Shown here: positions 41,163 through 56,620 of the stretch, piece by piece | How positions within the stretch are numbered: the first letter of the stretch is position 1 | Layout of the letters: every line of letters starts with the position of its first letter | From: Gliomastix tumulicola | Lineage: Eukaryota; Ascomycota; Sordariomycetes; Hypocreales; Bionectriaceae | Length of the DNA stretch: 64,000 bases | Direction: 5' to 3' | NCBI GenBank assembly: GCA_001599755.1 | Contig: BCHX01000001.1 | Coordinates: 5,828,001-5,892,000, forward strand | Program-made: the position numbers and the translations under genes | The notes under the pieces: generated by a model | The model's input: the letters and a program-made list of their open reading frames with translations, nothing else | What the model was told of the DNA's origin: nothing | Database searches by the model: none

Positions 41163-44100
41163 GGCGATCGAGACTTTCCTGTGGAAGGTGTGGGAAAGGT
41201 CGGCAGGAGAACGAACAGAGATCAGAGGGTACAATGGGGACTTCACAGAGAACGCAAAGGTGGAAGAAATACGAGAAGACCAACGCAAGCGGCCGGTACT
41301 GGAATGGAGCTGTTTAGCAGAGGAAAAAAGAGAGAGAAGCAATTCAGAGCCGAAGCCGGGTGCCGCCCTACTTATATGGCACGACTGGTCGGGCAGCTGG
41401 TGCCATGGAGGAATCGACCTGATGCACAAAGGAGCGGCCACCCATGAGACGGCATGGCTGCATGGGGTACATGACCACTTGGCTCGCAAAGACATTGGTC
41501 CGAGTCGAGTATATCGGGTATTTAGAATGTGGACCACTTAGTCAAGTTGTCAGACTATCATAGAAAGAGGGTCCTAGTCTCGAGACTTCCAGACTTCTTC
41601 GTGGCGGAGAGCATGCGAGCGCGGACAAAGGACGAAGAAACGGCTCCTGAATCGGCCGCGTTGTCAGTTCGATCAAGTTGGGGTTTTACCTTGCGTCCTC
41701 CACTCCACACCGGCGGAAGGTCCCATTGGCGACGAGCTCCCTTCTCCAAGCTCGGCTGCCGCGAGACAGGGTTTGATCGAGGTCTCCCGAGGGGCCTGGA
41801 TGTATTGTAGGGGCGAAGCCAGCAACGGTTTCTTGATTTAGAGCCGGGAAATCACGCATACTGAGCTGCAGGAAGACGCTTTGAGAAGCCTCTCGAACCA
41901 AGGGGCCAATGCCGGCCGGGCGTACACGAGACGGGCGTGTACGTTGCGAAGGGACGATGTGCTAGTAGTAGCATGAATGGGGACCGCATCGAGGCATGAT
42001 TGATGGGATCAGGAGTACATACATTGCCACCCCTTCTCCAGCAGGGGTGTAAGAAGAAAGGCGGGCAAAAGGTCAAGCCATCAGGGACGGCATGACCTCG
42101 ACGGCTCCCTGTGAGTGGCCCACGGAGAAAAAAGATGACATGGCGCCTCTCACCGGTACGGACACGACGCTAAGAAAGAGGCGCAAGATGATGATTGGCA
42201 AGGAGGGTAGGGTAAGAAGAGTAAAGGATGTATGACATCGGGTTGGGAAAACCGTCACAAGACCGAGCTCAGAGGGTCGATGTTGGATGAGAACAAGGTC
42301 TTTTCTCTCTTTCCACTTTTCCTTCCAATGATTTTACACACCGGGCCGTCCAGGAAAATTGTACGTGCCTGCGTACATGCGGCTAGTCCACATTGGGAAG
42401 CGATCACCGTCTGGGGAAGTGCGATCGTTACTCCTACAGTCTACTACTTTGCTGACCTGCCGCAGTAACTCGTCTCGACGCGAGCCAAACAGCATCCAGA
42501 CGCGGCCGGTACATGCACATATTGATCAATACCTGCAGTCAATATACCTTCCCATCTATAGAAACACGCCCTCCTGGACATGCCGTGTTGGCTGTGGTGG
42601 ATGTACCCTATACCTCTGAGACGAAGTGATGGGCGCCGGGCTTCGGGACAATGCCCGGAGAAAGGAAGGCACCACCCAGATAGCTTCCATTTCCTACCCA
42701 AGTACATAATGAACAACACATGGAGGAAGGCACGACCATGAGGGGCGAATAGTGGCCTACACGGACAATGGTAGGTGCCGTCATCTCTCCTCTCCCTTCT
42801 AGATCCTCAATTCACAGCCTGGACACGCCAGTCCACGAGCTCAACATGAGTCCACTATCGCAAAGGGTCCGGGGATCAACCCCCGAGAAGTGACCCCCTC
42901 CATCAAATCCCATTCCTCTTGGGTTTTCTCTCTCCCCCTCGAGACACATCCTTTGCGCCGACGCACTGGGAGCCACCCGACATTTGCCGGGTCTGTCCTC
43001 ATCATTGGGTCTCGCCTTGCGCCTGACCCGGCGATTCAGGTTTCCAGAGGCTGAGAGAGGTGTGCGAGGGCAATATATCCCGGCGGCCGAAAGTCGTTCG
43101 CCCACACACACACACATCGAAACTGAGTCGGCGCCGCCATCGGTCCCCACAGGCTGGAGGGTCTCCGTCGACCTCTGCGTTGAGACCGGGAGCAAGTGGT
43201 CGACGGATAATTCTCCCACTCAATTATCCCACCAATAGGAGGCGGCATGATTCGGAATGGCCTCGCCCAAGGTTCGTGTACTTCTCCACTGTCCCTGCGA
43301 CAGAGCTGACATGTATTGCCAGCAAGAGGTGCCAGGGCCGTGTGGCAAATGGGCAGTGCAAGAGCCCAACCGAGGGCTCGCCCATATGATGTGCATATTA
43401 TATGTCACACACTTGGTTACATAGGGCCGTTTTCTGAGCGCCTTCGCAATCAAAAAGACATTCAGGCTAATTCGGGTCTTTTCAAGCTGATGGTGAAAAG
43501 TGTGACCATGCCGGACTCTGGGTGGAGTTTCGCACTGCTGCACTGTTCTTGCATGGCAAATCACCCCGTCTCTGCCCATCACACGCCTCGATATTCGCTC
43601 GTCGCCCAAATGCGGGCCATCCGCAGGGTGGGAGTATGGAACGAGGCTGTGCGGTTCGGGGTCTGTGACCGAGATCGCATGGCGGCGCTGGAACTAGGCC
43701 TGGATTTGCACGCAGCCGGCGATGCGGGGGTCGGCGGGTCGGGATAGCAGCGTGGGGGGCTCGAGTTTTGGAGGGGTAATGGCTAATGGCTTCTACCATT
43801 GAGCCTGGAGCATTGGACGGTTGGGATGGCAGATGATATGCCGCGACCGTGGACTGATGGCTGGAGGTGCTGGGAGGTTTTCCGCCAGACTTATGTCCCA
43901 GGTTAACTCTCGCCGCCCTTTTCCCCGACGTTCTGCGGCCCCGACTCGTATCTGCTGGTCGAGGCGATGGCGGGGTAGGCGGATAGGAAACCGATAAGAG
44001 CCGATAAGGGGGAGAGTCGCCCTGCGAGGCTCGAGAGTTGAGCCTGTGGACTCCAAATCACGACTGGCAATAGCACCATTGATGGTCGCTAGCAGGCGCG

Positions 44101-44550
44101 CTAAGAAGCAAAGGTACGCAGCAGCCGCCGAGCTGTGCCCGTTTCAGAGCTCTCCGCCCAGAGTTACAGCGACACGCCGTCATGATCAGCGGGGCAGCTC
44201 TCCAGCGAAACTGTTGCTTCGGCCTTGACCCCAATTTCTCCGTCGCGTTCTAAGCCGACGAGCTCCGACAAGCTGTCTCTCCCTGTTTCGGGTGTGCGTG
44301 CCCTGGTGCTTCTACTGTGCTTGGTGGAAGCTCTCGTCCGTTCTGCCCAGGCCATCCTTCCTCGCTTCGAAGGACTCACGACACTGCTCTCGGCTGATTG
44401 CGTTTCAAGGCGATCGGCCATTGAATAAAAGCCAGCCTCCAGCTACTCTCGCCTCCAAGCTTCTCCTCATCTTCTCTCACTTTTGCTTGCAACCCCGCCT
44501 TGCGACAAGACTACGCAATTTCAGCCATACAACACCTGCCGCACTCCAAC
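41163..44550. other. 3.4-kb region without a recognised gene
   Basis: ORFs of up to 143 codons on both strands overlap each other and lack protein-like pattern. CT-rich sequence and an ataaaag element (about 44425) precede the oxidoreductase at 44551. An RNA gene or a poorly conserved gene cannot be excluded. Confidence 0.4.
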
Positions 44551-45924
44551 ATGGCTCTCCCTAACGTCTTGATGGTAAGTCGAATTGCCTCCAGAGAATC
44601 TAGACTTTGCATCTAACATCTGCAATTATAGGTCGGTACCGGCGAGTACACGACGGGTTTCGTCGGCGGTGGTGCTTCTGGCTCCGACAAGAAGGTTGGT
44701 GTCGTTGGCCTGACGCTCTTTGATCTGAGGAGACGTGGCAAGGTCGGTGACCTGGGCATGGTCGGTGTCAATGGCACCAAGTTCCCTGCTATCCGTACGA
44801 GCTCTACCCGATCTGAATACGCTCTCTCTCATCCAAGAAGCTGACCCAGGGAAAAATTAGGCGAGCATCTACACAAGAACATCACAGGGGCTTACAATGG
44901 CCTCGACACCTCCTTCGAGTCTTTCCCCGGCAACGACGAGAAGGACCCCGACGCTTACAAGACGGCTATCGACAAGCTCAAGCCAGGTGACGCTATCACC
45001 GTCTTCACGCCCGATCCCAGCCACTACCCCATCGCGCTCTACGCCATCGAGCGAGGCGTCCACGTCCTCCTAACGAAACCCGCTGTCAAGGAGCTCGAAC
45101 ACCATCAAGAGCTGATCCAGAAGGCTCGCGAGAAGAACGTCTACATTTTCATCGAGCACCACAAGCGCTTCGACCCAGCCTACGCCGACGCGCGCTTCAA
45201 GGCCAAGAAGCTCGGCGACTTCAACTACTTCTACAGCTACATGTCGCAGCCCAAGTCGCAGCTCGAGACGTTCAAGTCATGGGCTGGCAAGGACTCGGAC
45301 ATTTCTTACTACCTCAACAGCCACCACATCGACATCTGCGACTCAATGGTCCAGGACCGCGGGTACTACCCCGTCAAGGTCTCGGCCACCTCCTCCAAGG
45401 GTGTCGCCACCGACCTCGGCTGCGTCGAGGAGACTGAGGACACCATCTCCCTTCTCGTGACGTGGGCGAAGAAGGATGATCCCTCCAAGCGCGGCATCGG
45501 CGTCTACACGGCGTCGTGGACGGCACCGCAGCGCGCCGGTGTGCACAGCAACCAGTACTTCCACTACCTAGCCTCCAATGGCGAGGTCCGTATCGACCAG
45601 GCGAAGCGTGGCTACGACGTTGCCGACGACTCGGCCGGTCAGATCCAGTGGTTCAACCCCTTCTACATGCGCTATGCGCCCGATGAGGACGGCAACTTCA
45701 ACGGCCAGGGTGGTTACGGCTACATCTCGATCGAGAAGTTCATCGACGGGTGCCGCGCCATCAACGACAAGACGGCGACGCTCGACGACCTCGATGCCAA
45801 GGGTCTCCCGACGCTCAAGAACACCATTGCCACCACTGCCATCCTCGAGGCCGGCAGGCGGAGCATTGACGAGGGCCGCGAGATCGGCATCAGCGTCGAG
45901 AACGGTGTCTGGAAGCTGGTGTAA
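44551..45924 (+). CDS. Gfo/Idh/MocA-family NAD(P)-dependent oxidoreductase
   Basis: Exons 44551-44574, 44632-44794 and 44861-45924 give 416 residues. The first 24-base exon encodes MALPNVLM and the Rossmann motif continues across the intron ([16 protein letters not shown]). [24 protein letters not shown] is the family's second signature, with the Lys-Pro pair of the active-site region. [17 protein letters not shown] carries conserved basic residues, and the C-terminal alpha/beta domain includes [13 protein letters not shown] with the usual His. Sugar or polyol oxidation-reduction is the general activity; the substrate is unknown. Its distance from the sugar-acid aldolase (3.4 kb) is too large to claim a cluster. 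A cytosolic enzyme is expected. Confidence 0.87.
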
Positions 45925-46065
45925 ATAGGATACCCTGTAACATTGGATATGAATGATTGATTTGATGTCCTTGATATCAGCCCTCTGGAGCAGTCTGTGA
46001 CCTATCCATGAACACTGTTGGCTCTAATACTTAACCCCACAGACTTGTCAGTCACTCCCAGATTA

Positions 46066-47079
46066 TTAACCAGACCGCCCCCAGACCTTCTCATCCCTCA
46101 GCCACCCATGCACCTGATCATCCCCAGCCGACCCGTCGCTCAGAATCAAGCCCGCCTCCGGCCTGTGATCCGGCCCCGGATCATTATACACTCCCACAAC
46201 CCGCGTATGTCCCGCCCCGACCTCCAGCACCGTACCCCCGGCCCTCCCCTCATCCTCCACGCAGCTCAGCATCGCCTCCGCGACCTCGTCCGGCGTGACC
46301 CAGGCGTCCTTGCCCTCGTGCACGATGGCCAGCTTCTCCGGGTTGTCGGTCCACAGCGGCGTGCGCACGACGCCCGGCGCCACGGCGCTCACGCGGATCC
46401 CGTACTCCTCGTCCAGCGGCGCGAGCGAGCGGACGAAGCCGGCGATGGCGAATTTCGAGGCTGCGTACAGCGGCGCGCGGAAGACGGGGACCTGCGAGGC
46501 GACGGAGGCGATGTGGATGATGCGCTTCGGGTTGCTTCTGGGCGATGCCTTGGTTCCAGTTGTAGGGTGCAGCCACCGGGATATGGCGAGCTGCGTTGCG
46601 CGGATCGGGTGGTTGAGGTTGATGTCTAGCAGAGCATAATGGCCCGTGTCCGTCTTGTCTTTACTCGTCTCCGACCCCGGCGGCAGCCAGAAGTTGGACC
46701 ACAGCGGCTCGTAGACGCCCGCTCCGGGGCAGAGAATATCGAACCCCCCGAATTCGGAGGTCGCGACGTCAAACATGTGGTCGAGGGCCGGCCACGACGT
46801 CACGTCCGTCTCGACGAAGACGGCGCGTGGAGAGGAGGATTCATGCTTGGAGACAAGAGTCTGTGCCTCGGGGCGGAGGGCGAGGTCTGCGAGGATGACG
46901 TTGCAGCCACGAGACAGGAGGAGCTGCGCGAAGGCGAGGTTGATTCCTGGGGGAAGGGGGAGATGCGTTTGTTAGTCACTACTTCCTTCGTGGAGATCTC
47001 CCGCCGGGGGGGGGGGCGTACCTGAGCCTGCGCCGGTGACGATGGCCGTTTTGCCCGAGACGGAGAAGTTCGCCGACAT
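46066..47079 (-). CDS. Classical short-chain dehydrogenase/reductase
   Basis: Exons 47079-47022 and 46946-46066 give 312 residues; the 75-bp intron splits the coenzyme motif, which reads TGAGSGINLA after splicing. Other family features: NVILADLAL with the Asp that favours NAD over NADP, FDILCPGAG (variant of the NNAG motif), IIHIASVASQV with the catalytic Ser, and YAASKFA, the YxxxK catalytic pair. It resembles 15-hydroxyprostaglandin-dehydrogenase-like fungal SDRs. Substrate unknown. The C-terminus is longer than in minimal SDRs and has no peroxisomal signal. It lies head-to-tail with the CTP synthase gene. Confidence 0.88.
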
Positions 47080-47843
47080 GCTGCCTGATTAAGTGATTCT
47101 CAGATAAAACACAAGATATTCACAGGAAATGAAACAGGCAAAGTAGGGCGGTTTGAGCACAAGAAGAAATGGCATGATCTCTATAGATGTCCGTCCATCT
47201 CGTTTGTCTTTCCCCTTTCCCATCCCCCCCCCCTCAGCTGAAAGCACAGCTTCCCCTCAATCCTCTCAACGTCGCGCGCCCGGTTCCACTGCCTCATGAA
47301 GAAGTCCGCGCCGGGGAACGACAAGATGCGCCCATCTGAGGGGATCGTGGACCCCCTCCTTGGCTTTTTTTTTGGTCTTTTCCTCCCTTTTCGCGATGAA
47401 AACGGAAAGCCTGCCGAGGTGGAGAGGAGGAGTTGTGTGGTATGGTGTGGCTAGCGGGTTAAAAAGACCCGACGGGAATTTGAGGGGGATCTCCGAGGTC
47501 GCCCTTGATCAGAGTGTGTGTGTGTGTGTGAGTCTGTGAGAAAAAGTGCGCGGGATGGTGTGTAAGTTGGTCTGTATTTCTAGAGCAAGATGTCCACCTA
47601 TTATCCTGCAAGTCTATGAGGTCGAAGATGATGAGCTCACCCAATTGTTTGCCTACCCATTGAGCCCGTTTTCTAGTATATGTGTCTGGTATGCAGCTAA
47701 CTATCCAGATCTCCTGTCCTTGACGTCTACTTCGTTGTCTATAAATGGAAGACTGTTTCTTTTATATCAAGTCTTCCCCCCGTCATAGCCAAACCCAGTC
47801 ATCGAAACCTACCATATCGTCCTTATCGTCTCCCAGACGAGAT
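47080..47843. other. Intergenic region with a GT microsatellite
   Basis: Contains a (GT) run at about 47513-47530, a T run at about 47367-47375 and a C run near 47226. It is the promoter region of the SDR gene and the 3' flank of the CTP synthase gene. No ORF of note. Confidence 0.5.
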
Positions 47844-50573
<2,730 letters not shown>

Positions 50574-51571
50574 TTTCGGAGGTAGGATCGGGACGGCTTT
50601 GAAAAAGAATTAAAAGGAGAGGCTGTTTGGCAGGGAGAATGACGGTCAAGTTGATTGCACCGTGAAAGAACTAAAAGAACTTTTTGGTGGTCCCCGCGAG
50701 AGTCGTGCCCAAACATTCCAGGAACGGTTTAGGGTCTTATCTTATCGGTGAAAGACCCCGCCATCAGCCATCAACCACGCATGAACGAGTCGGTGCATAA
50801 GACAGAATTATGCGGGATACATTGTGCTGGAAAGTCTTGAATAAAATTTACATTATTTTGTCTCACCACTCACCGCGATCAACTGCGAACCAGCCTGGCT
50901 CGCCGGTACCAAAATTAGGACCTGACATGTCTTGCTCTGAAGGGCGCCGGTTGGCAGAGAAATCATTGTTGTAATGAAATGATTTTCTTCCTCCTTCATC
51001 TCAGCCGCACGTGCAGACATGATACGGGACGCTATTTTATTAAGCAATCTGACGATGCCTGTCTTGTGCTACCATCCCGTCGTCACCTGACCGCCCAACG
51101 GCCAAGCCGCTCAGTCGTCACTATTTTCGTCTCAGACTATCAAGCCACACATCACGCCCGTCATATTTACGATGCACACGACACACACGGGACGGCTGAG
51201 CGCCGCCAACCACATCAAAGTGGCTTGACAGGCCAAGCCCTTGGGTCATTCAACCGTGTCGATCACCCTCCTCCGTACCAATCAAATAGCCCGTCTGCGA
51301 AATCACTAGCTCTAGTTGCCCGGGTGCTTGCATCTCGTATTCACCATTGATGTGTCACCGCGGAACGATGTCAAGGGCTTTTCTCACCGTATGTAGGCCA
51401 GCATTGTCGGGGAAAGGGGGATGTCACAGCATCGGGATGCATACTATGTAGATGAATCTATAAAGAGGCTGGCCGTCCGCAACACAGCATCTATTCCCTA
51501 GCATAGCATCACACAGTCTCACCATCCACAGCGACTCTCTACCATTCCACACACACACGCACACCAACATC
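50574..51571. other. Divergent promoter region
   Basis: About 1 kb between the CTP synthase start and the PhiA-like gene. No gene seen; short ORFs only. Confidence 0.5.
51459..51466 (+). promoter_or_regulatory. TATA-like element of the PhiA-like gene
   Basis: ctataaag about 105 bases before the ATG at 51572, followed by a CA-rich leader. Spacing and sequence fit a TATA box; inference only. Confidence 0.5.
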
Positions 51572-52191
51572 ATGAAGTTCCAGCTCGGACTCGCTACCCT
51601 CTGCTTGGCCGCCCTCGCCGCAGCCACTCCCGTGGAATCCTCAGCCTTCACCCTGAGAGCCAAGGCCCCCTGCAACCTGGCCAACTCGCTGGCCGTCAGC
51701 GCCTCCATCGGCAACCTCTGGCTCAACCTCCCCGCGCAGAACGCCACCTGCCAGCACCCGCTCGACGAGGACATCGCGACCTTCTACCTTCGGGACGGAG
51801 GCCTGTATCTCTACTCGACCAAGGCTGCTCCCCAGATTGTGTACACCGATCGAAGCGGCATGGGTAAGTCATCCGTAGCCCCAACTACCTACCATCTCTC
51901 TCTCTGACACAAGATGTAGGCCAGGGCAAGGTCGGATACCTCACCTCGGGCCAGGGCGGCCCCCGCTACGCCGAGTTCGATGGCTGGAGTCTCAACGAGA
52001 ACAACAACCTCAACATCAGGGGCTCCGAGTTCGTCGCCTGCCCGTCGTCGTACATCGAAGGCGCATGGAGCCTCTGGGTCAGCGTCGGCATCGGCCAGCC
52101 CGGTGGCAACGAGAACTGCGTCAAGGTCTCGGCCCACGCTGTGGACGAGCCGAAGCCCATCTCGTGCCATTACTCTCAGTATGAGGCCTGA
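51572..52191 (+). CDS. Secreted PhiA-like cell-wall protein
   Basis: Exons 51572-51863 and 51920-52191 give 187 residues with a 56-bp intron. An N-terminal signal peptide (MKFQLGLATLCLAALAAATP, cleavage near residue 19) leads into FTLRAKAPCN, a start typical of fungal PhiA-type wall proteins and related allergen-like proteins. The mature part is beta-rich with repeated short segments (FYLRDGGLYLYST, IVYTDRSGMG) and several cysteines (Cys in APCN, ATCQ, VACPSS, ENCVKV, ISCHY), probably disulfide-bonded. The likely role is a structural or surface protein of the cell wall. TATA box and CA-rich leader suggest regulated, strong expression. Confidence 0.78.
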
Positions 52192-52530
52192 TTTGAGGAG
52201 TCTTTGACGACTTCAGATATTTATCGAGAGGCTTTAGAAGCCATCAGTCGGAAGTAAATGGACAACCACGCACTCAGGAACTTGCATATTTGGGGAAACA
52301 GATATGACGCTTAATATACTTAATTTTTCTCGTATATGGTCAACATGTTGATGATGACAGGCTGAAGCAACGGCAACAAGTTCGAGCCGCTTTTCATCAG
52401 GGATATGTTCGTTTCTAATTAAAAAAGAAGATGTTCATAAGGGGTAACTATGCCAATACAACAGGTACGTGAACAGGCCAACGAAGTAAGGGACGCATGC
52501 TTTCTTCAAACCGAAAAGGAAACTGGCAAC
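52192..52530. other. Convergent intergenic region
   Basis: AT-rich 3' flanks of two converging genes. Nothing else seen. Confidence 0.5.
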
Positions 52531-53497
52531 TCAAGGCACCTCGTGCAGCCCACCGACACTCTGGGCACGGTGCTGTCCTTGGGGAGGAGCGTTCCACGGG
52601 TTGTCACCCAGCTCAGAGCGCTCGTTCGACGGCTGCGACGGCTGCGAAGGCGTGTACTGCCCTGAGGGAGGAGGATACTGTCCCATGCCCGGCGACCCAT
52701 GGGTCTCGGGTTTGTAGTACTCGTGAGGCGCCAGGGGGGTGTTGGCTGCAACCTCGGCCGGGTTCTGGCTTGTGCCCTTCTTTCCCTTGTAGTGTCTCCA
52801 AGCAAAGAAGGCAATTCCACCGAGCAGGGCCAGTCCTCCGAGGGTAGCACCAACAGAAATACCAGCGACGGCGCCTGTTGAGAGGCCCTTGCTGCTGTTG
52901 TTATCAGAAATGGTCTCTGCAGTCCCACTCGAAGTCGAAGAGGTTGTTGTTGTGGTAGTAGGGTCTGGTGTTGACTCAACCGACGTTGACGTGGGGTCGC
53001 GTTTTGATGCTGTCGTGGTTGTCTGGGCCTCCTCCTTGTTGTACGTGACGTTGAAATAGTGCGACGTGCTGACGATCTGGTCGATCCCGTGTTCGTAGAC
53101 GGAAAAGTAGAAGACGGAATCCTCGCCATCCTTGAGGTCCGTTGAGAAGGCGTCGAAGCTCACCGGCCAGATCATGCTAGTGGATCTCGTGTTGTCTACT
53201 CATTTCATTAGCATGAAAAGAAGCGGTGTCTCACAAAAAGCATAAATTCTTACCTGCTAGCTTCAAGAAGAAGCTCATGCCATCGCCGGCTCCAGGATAG
53301 TCTTGCCATAGGATAAGATCCATGAAGTCGAGGTCCGAGTTCCACTGGACGTCAATCCTCTCACCAACATCGTAGATGGGGTTGTCGCGGTAGTTTCTGA
53401 AAGGTCCTGCGGCAGGAGGCTGTAGGAAGGAGGTATCTCCTCGAGCAGGCGTGATCGAGAGGGCCAGGATGGCCGCCGGCGCCAAGTAGGACAGCAT
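52531..53497 (-). CDS. Single-pass sensor-like membrane protein (Mid2/WSC-like layout)
   Basis: Exons 53497-53254 and 53195-52531 give 302 residues with a 58-bp intron. Signal peptide at residues 1-20 (MLSYLAPAAILALSITPARG). The extracellular domain of ~110 residues begins FLQPPAAGPFRNYRDNPIY and contains ERIDVQWNSDLDFMDLILWQ, a pattern common in fungal surface proteins. A Ser/Thr-rich stalk (TTTTTTSSTSSGT) is probably heavily O-mannosylated. One membrane helix (AGISVGATLGGLALLGGIAF) is followed by basic stop-transfer residues and a Pro/Gln-rich cytosolic tail. The plan matches wall-stress sensors of the Mid2/Wsc kind, but no WSC cysteine domain is present. Role in signalling is inferred. Confidence 0.78.
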
Positions 53498-54861
53498 CGC
53501 GAGTGAGGTTGAGCGAGATGCCTCTCCACGTACCAGAGTGAGTGTGATGGAGGGTTGAAAAAAGAAAGGAGTGGGAGGCAGCCGTCGGTCATTCGCCCGG
53601 CCACGGGCTTTGACAGACGACGGACATGGATCTCGCACTCTAACTCCGCTTCCTTCAACAGGGAGTCAGGGACTGGTGTCAAACACGCTTTTCCTGCCCA
53701 GGTTGACACCTCATTTCACCATCCCTGCTAGCTCAAGTCTCAGGAAGTACCTCAGCCTCTTCCTTATTATAGCACGCCTCAGTGTACTGGTAGGGCGCAT
53801 AACATTTTAAGCGCGCTGTTACTTGTGCGGTCGCAGCATCCTCCAATGGCCCTGTGGCTTGGTATTCTTTTTTCAGCCCGATCACCTTGAAGGATTTGTC
53901 ATATTCGTGATGGCCTGACCGGGCGAAGATGGTCGTTCCCTGTAGCCACTTAAACTCCGCGCCCGCGCCCACACCCCGCGTTCTCTCTTCCTCCGGGAAA
54001 AAAGAGTCTGTTGCTTCATTCTCGACAGCAGAAGCATGATTCCGACGAGACTCAAAGACCGATTGCCGCGACCGTGGCTGTTGAGATGAAGTCGAAACCC
54101 GGACGCCCGGGATGTGGGGATGGCGATTGGTCGACTGAGTCTACTGAGAGGGGCGGCAGTGAGAATAGATCAGCGCGCCTAAGCACTAAATTTCGTTAGC
54201 GAGCCAGGGAGCGGAAAACCGGCTTCGCGCTCTCGCGGGCGGCGCAGAGGGCGCGTGGTCGATAATTGAGGGGAAGCGATAACATTCTTGATTCTGGGTC
54301 GTTCAGAAGAGTCGGTCTCGGCAAGAAACGTGTCGGGTTGTTGGGTCTGGATCACACTGCAGGCACGGGCTGAAGTAAGCCTTCCTGAATAGGCAATCTG
54401 GCACGGGTAGGGCAAGCGCGAAACGCCCTGAGGGGTCGCTCCTTCCTCATGCTCCTGGAGTTGAATCGAATTGAATTTTCCCGTTATTCAGCCACGCCGC
54501 GATTCGGATGCAGATCCAGTCGCAGACTTAGATTCAGAGTTTAAATCATCCCAGCCTTCGCTACGCACCTTAAATCCGAGTTTTCATCGCGGACCATGAC
54601 ACGGAACTCTCTCGTCCAACCTCCGTCTTTTCCGGGTGTTCCTCGGCTGCTGCGAGATGGGGAAGGAGAGGTGAGATGACGCGATCCACTCACCATCATT
54701 CACGCCCTTTGCACCTGGCCTGGCAGAAATTGGCGCGAAGCGAGCCGTGAGGGAGAATTATTTTCTTCATCCGTGATATTCCTCAGGTTACTCGAGGAGA
54801 CGGCCAGCCATTGACACTTTGGCCTGCGAATTGACGGACTAAGATCACATTCTCTGGAGCC
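53498..54861. other. Divergent promoter region
   Basis: 1.36 kb between two divergent genes. Short ORFs only. No repeat or RNA gene recognised. Confidence 0.5.
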
Positions 54862-56620
54862 ATGACAACCGAAAACGGGAGCTCTTCCCGGCCGGGGGAT
54901 GAAGAGATTCACGGAGCCGCCTCGGAGACGACACCCCTCATCAAGTCCGATAACCAGAATGTATATGGCCAGGATGACGCGGAAACTGACGGCGGAAATG
55001 GCAATGCCCAAGAAGAGGAGACAACAATCATCACCACCGTGTCTACCACCAGGCTGGCGCTTATCATGGGCACCTCCTGGCTTGGTGTCTTCCTCGGCGC
55101 TGCAGACTCGACCATCGTGGCCACACTCTCGGCACCGATATCGAGTGACTTCAAATCACTAAGTCTCCTGTCGTGGCTCGCTACGGCCTACCTCATTTCC
55201 AATGCCGCTTGCCAGCCCATATCGGGCCGTCTTACCGATATCTTCGGTCGCGGGCCGGGACTTGTTTTCAGCAACATTCTCTTCGCGATTGGCAACGCCA
55301 TTTGTGCGGTGGCTCGCGACGAGTACATCATGATCCTTGGCCGTGTCGTTGCTGGCATCGGTGGTGGAGGCCTAATGAGTATCTCAACCTTCCTGGGATC
55401 CGATCTGATCCCGCTCCGCAATCGGGGCATCATCCAGGGGATGGGCAATCTCTGCTACGGGACGGGAGCCATGCTTGGTGGTGTGTTTGGTGGCCTCATC
55501 AACGATCACTCGAAATATGGCTGGAGGATGGCTTTCATGGTTCAAGTCCCTCCTGTTTTACTGTCCGCCGTAGCAGTCGCCTTCCTCGTCAAGGTCCCGC
55601 CGAAGCAGTCAGACAAGTCCTACCTGGCCAGGATCGACTTTCTCGGCGCCTTTCTGACCGCTTCGTCCCTTATTCTTCTGCTCCTCGGCCTGAACTCAGG
55701 CGGCAACATCGTCCCCTGGAACCACCCGCTGCCGCTGACAACGATCCCTCTTTCTATCGTCGCTTTTGCTGGCTTCTTATACTGGGAGAGCAAAGCGAAG
55801 CAGCCCATCATCCCCGTGAAGCTGCTTGCCACTCGAACCGTGCTTGCGGCTTGCATTAGCAACTTGATGTGCACCATGGTGGTCATGACTGGCTTGTTCT
55901 ACATTCCTCTGGCGCTTCAGGTCTTGGGTAGCACCGCAACGCAGGCGGGACTGCAAATTCTCCCCTCGCCCATTGGTGTGTCTGTGGGCTCTCTCGGCTC
56001 TGGATACGTCATGAAGAAGACTGGGAAATACGTAAAGCTGGCATTCGCCAGCGTTCTCTTGATTGTCATTGGAATTTTCATATACACCCTGCTGAACGAG
56101 AACAGCCCTCCGCAGCTCATTTCGGTCGGTCTGTTCCTTGTCGGGGCGGGATATGGTTCCATGTTGACTGCTACTTTGCTGGCCTGCATCGCCTCCGTCG
56201 ACCATTCCCAGCAGGCCGTCGTTACCTCGATTACATGTAAGTGTCTACGCCCCCTCTCCCCTCCCCCTCCTCCAATTTGAACATTTTGAGACTGACAGGA
56301 CGCCTCAAGACCTGGCGCGGAGTATGGGTGGCACACTCGGTGTCACAATTGGCTCGACGGTTTACCAGAATGTCCTGCAGCAGCACCTCTGGGACCGCTT
56401 CGGCAACGAGCCTAACGCTGCAGAGCTCATCAAGCGCATCCGCGACGACCTGTCGGAACTCAAGCATCTCCCCGAGGGCTGGCATGACGGCGTCATCAAG
56501 TCATTCATGGAAGCCTTCCAGGCTGTCTGGTTGACTATTTTGGGCATCGCCCTGGTGGGCCTCATTAGCACCGCCTTTATGCGGCAGCACACGCTGCACT
56601 CCAACCTGGAGAGAAGATGA
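54862..56620 (+). CDS. MFS transporter of the 14-helix DHA2 type, vacuolar basic amino-acid (Vba/Fnx)-like
   Basis: Exons 54862-56236 and 56310-56620 give 561 residues. The acidic N-terminal tail contains ETTPLIKSD, a dileucine-like stretch common in vacuolar carriers. It is followed by about 14 hydrophobic segments, DSTIVATLSAPIS in helix 1, GRLTDIFGRGPGLV (motif A) and GRVVAGIGGGGLMS (motif C-like). Closest pattern: fungal Vba/Fnx proteins, which move basic amino acids across the vacuolar membrane; drug efflux is the alternative for DHA2 members. The acceptor is the AAG at 56309. The nearer CAG at 56298 would shift the frame, whereas AAG restores TYLARSMGGTLG, a conserved segment. Intron 73 bp. 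Confidence 0.87.

Noticed and set aside
43316..43747. 143-codon ORF in the 3.4-kb gap
   Set aside because: No hydrophobic or motif pattern, overlaps ORFs on the other strand, and lacks fungal promoter or splice context.
40182..45924. A galacturonate-catabolism gene cluster
   Set aside because: Only the aldolase fits the pathway. The Gfo/Idh enzyme is 3.4 kb away and no galactonate dehydratase, galacturonate reductase or regulator is present.
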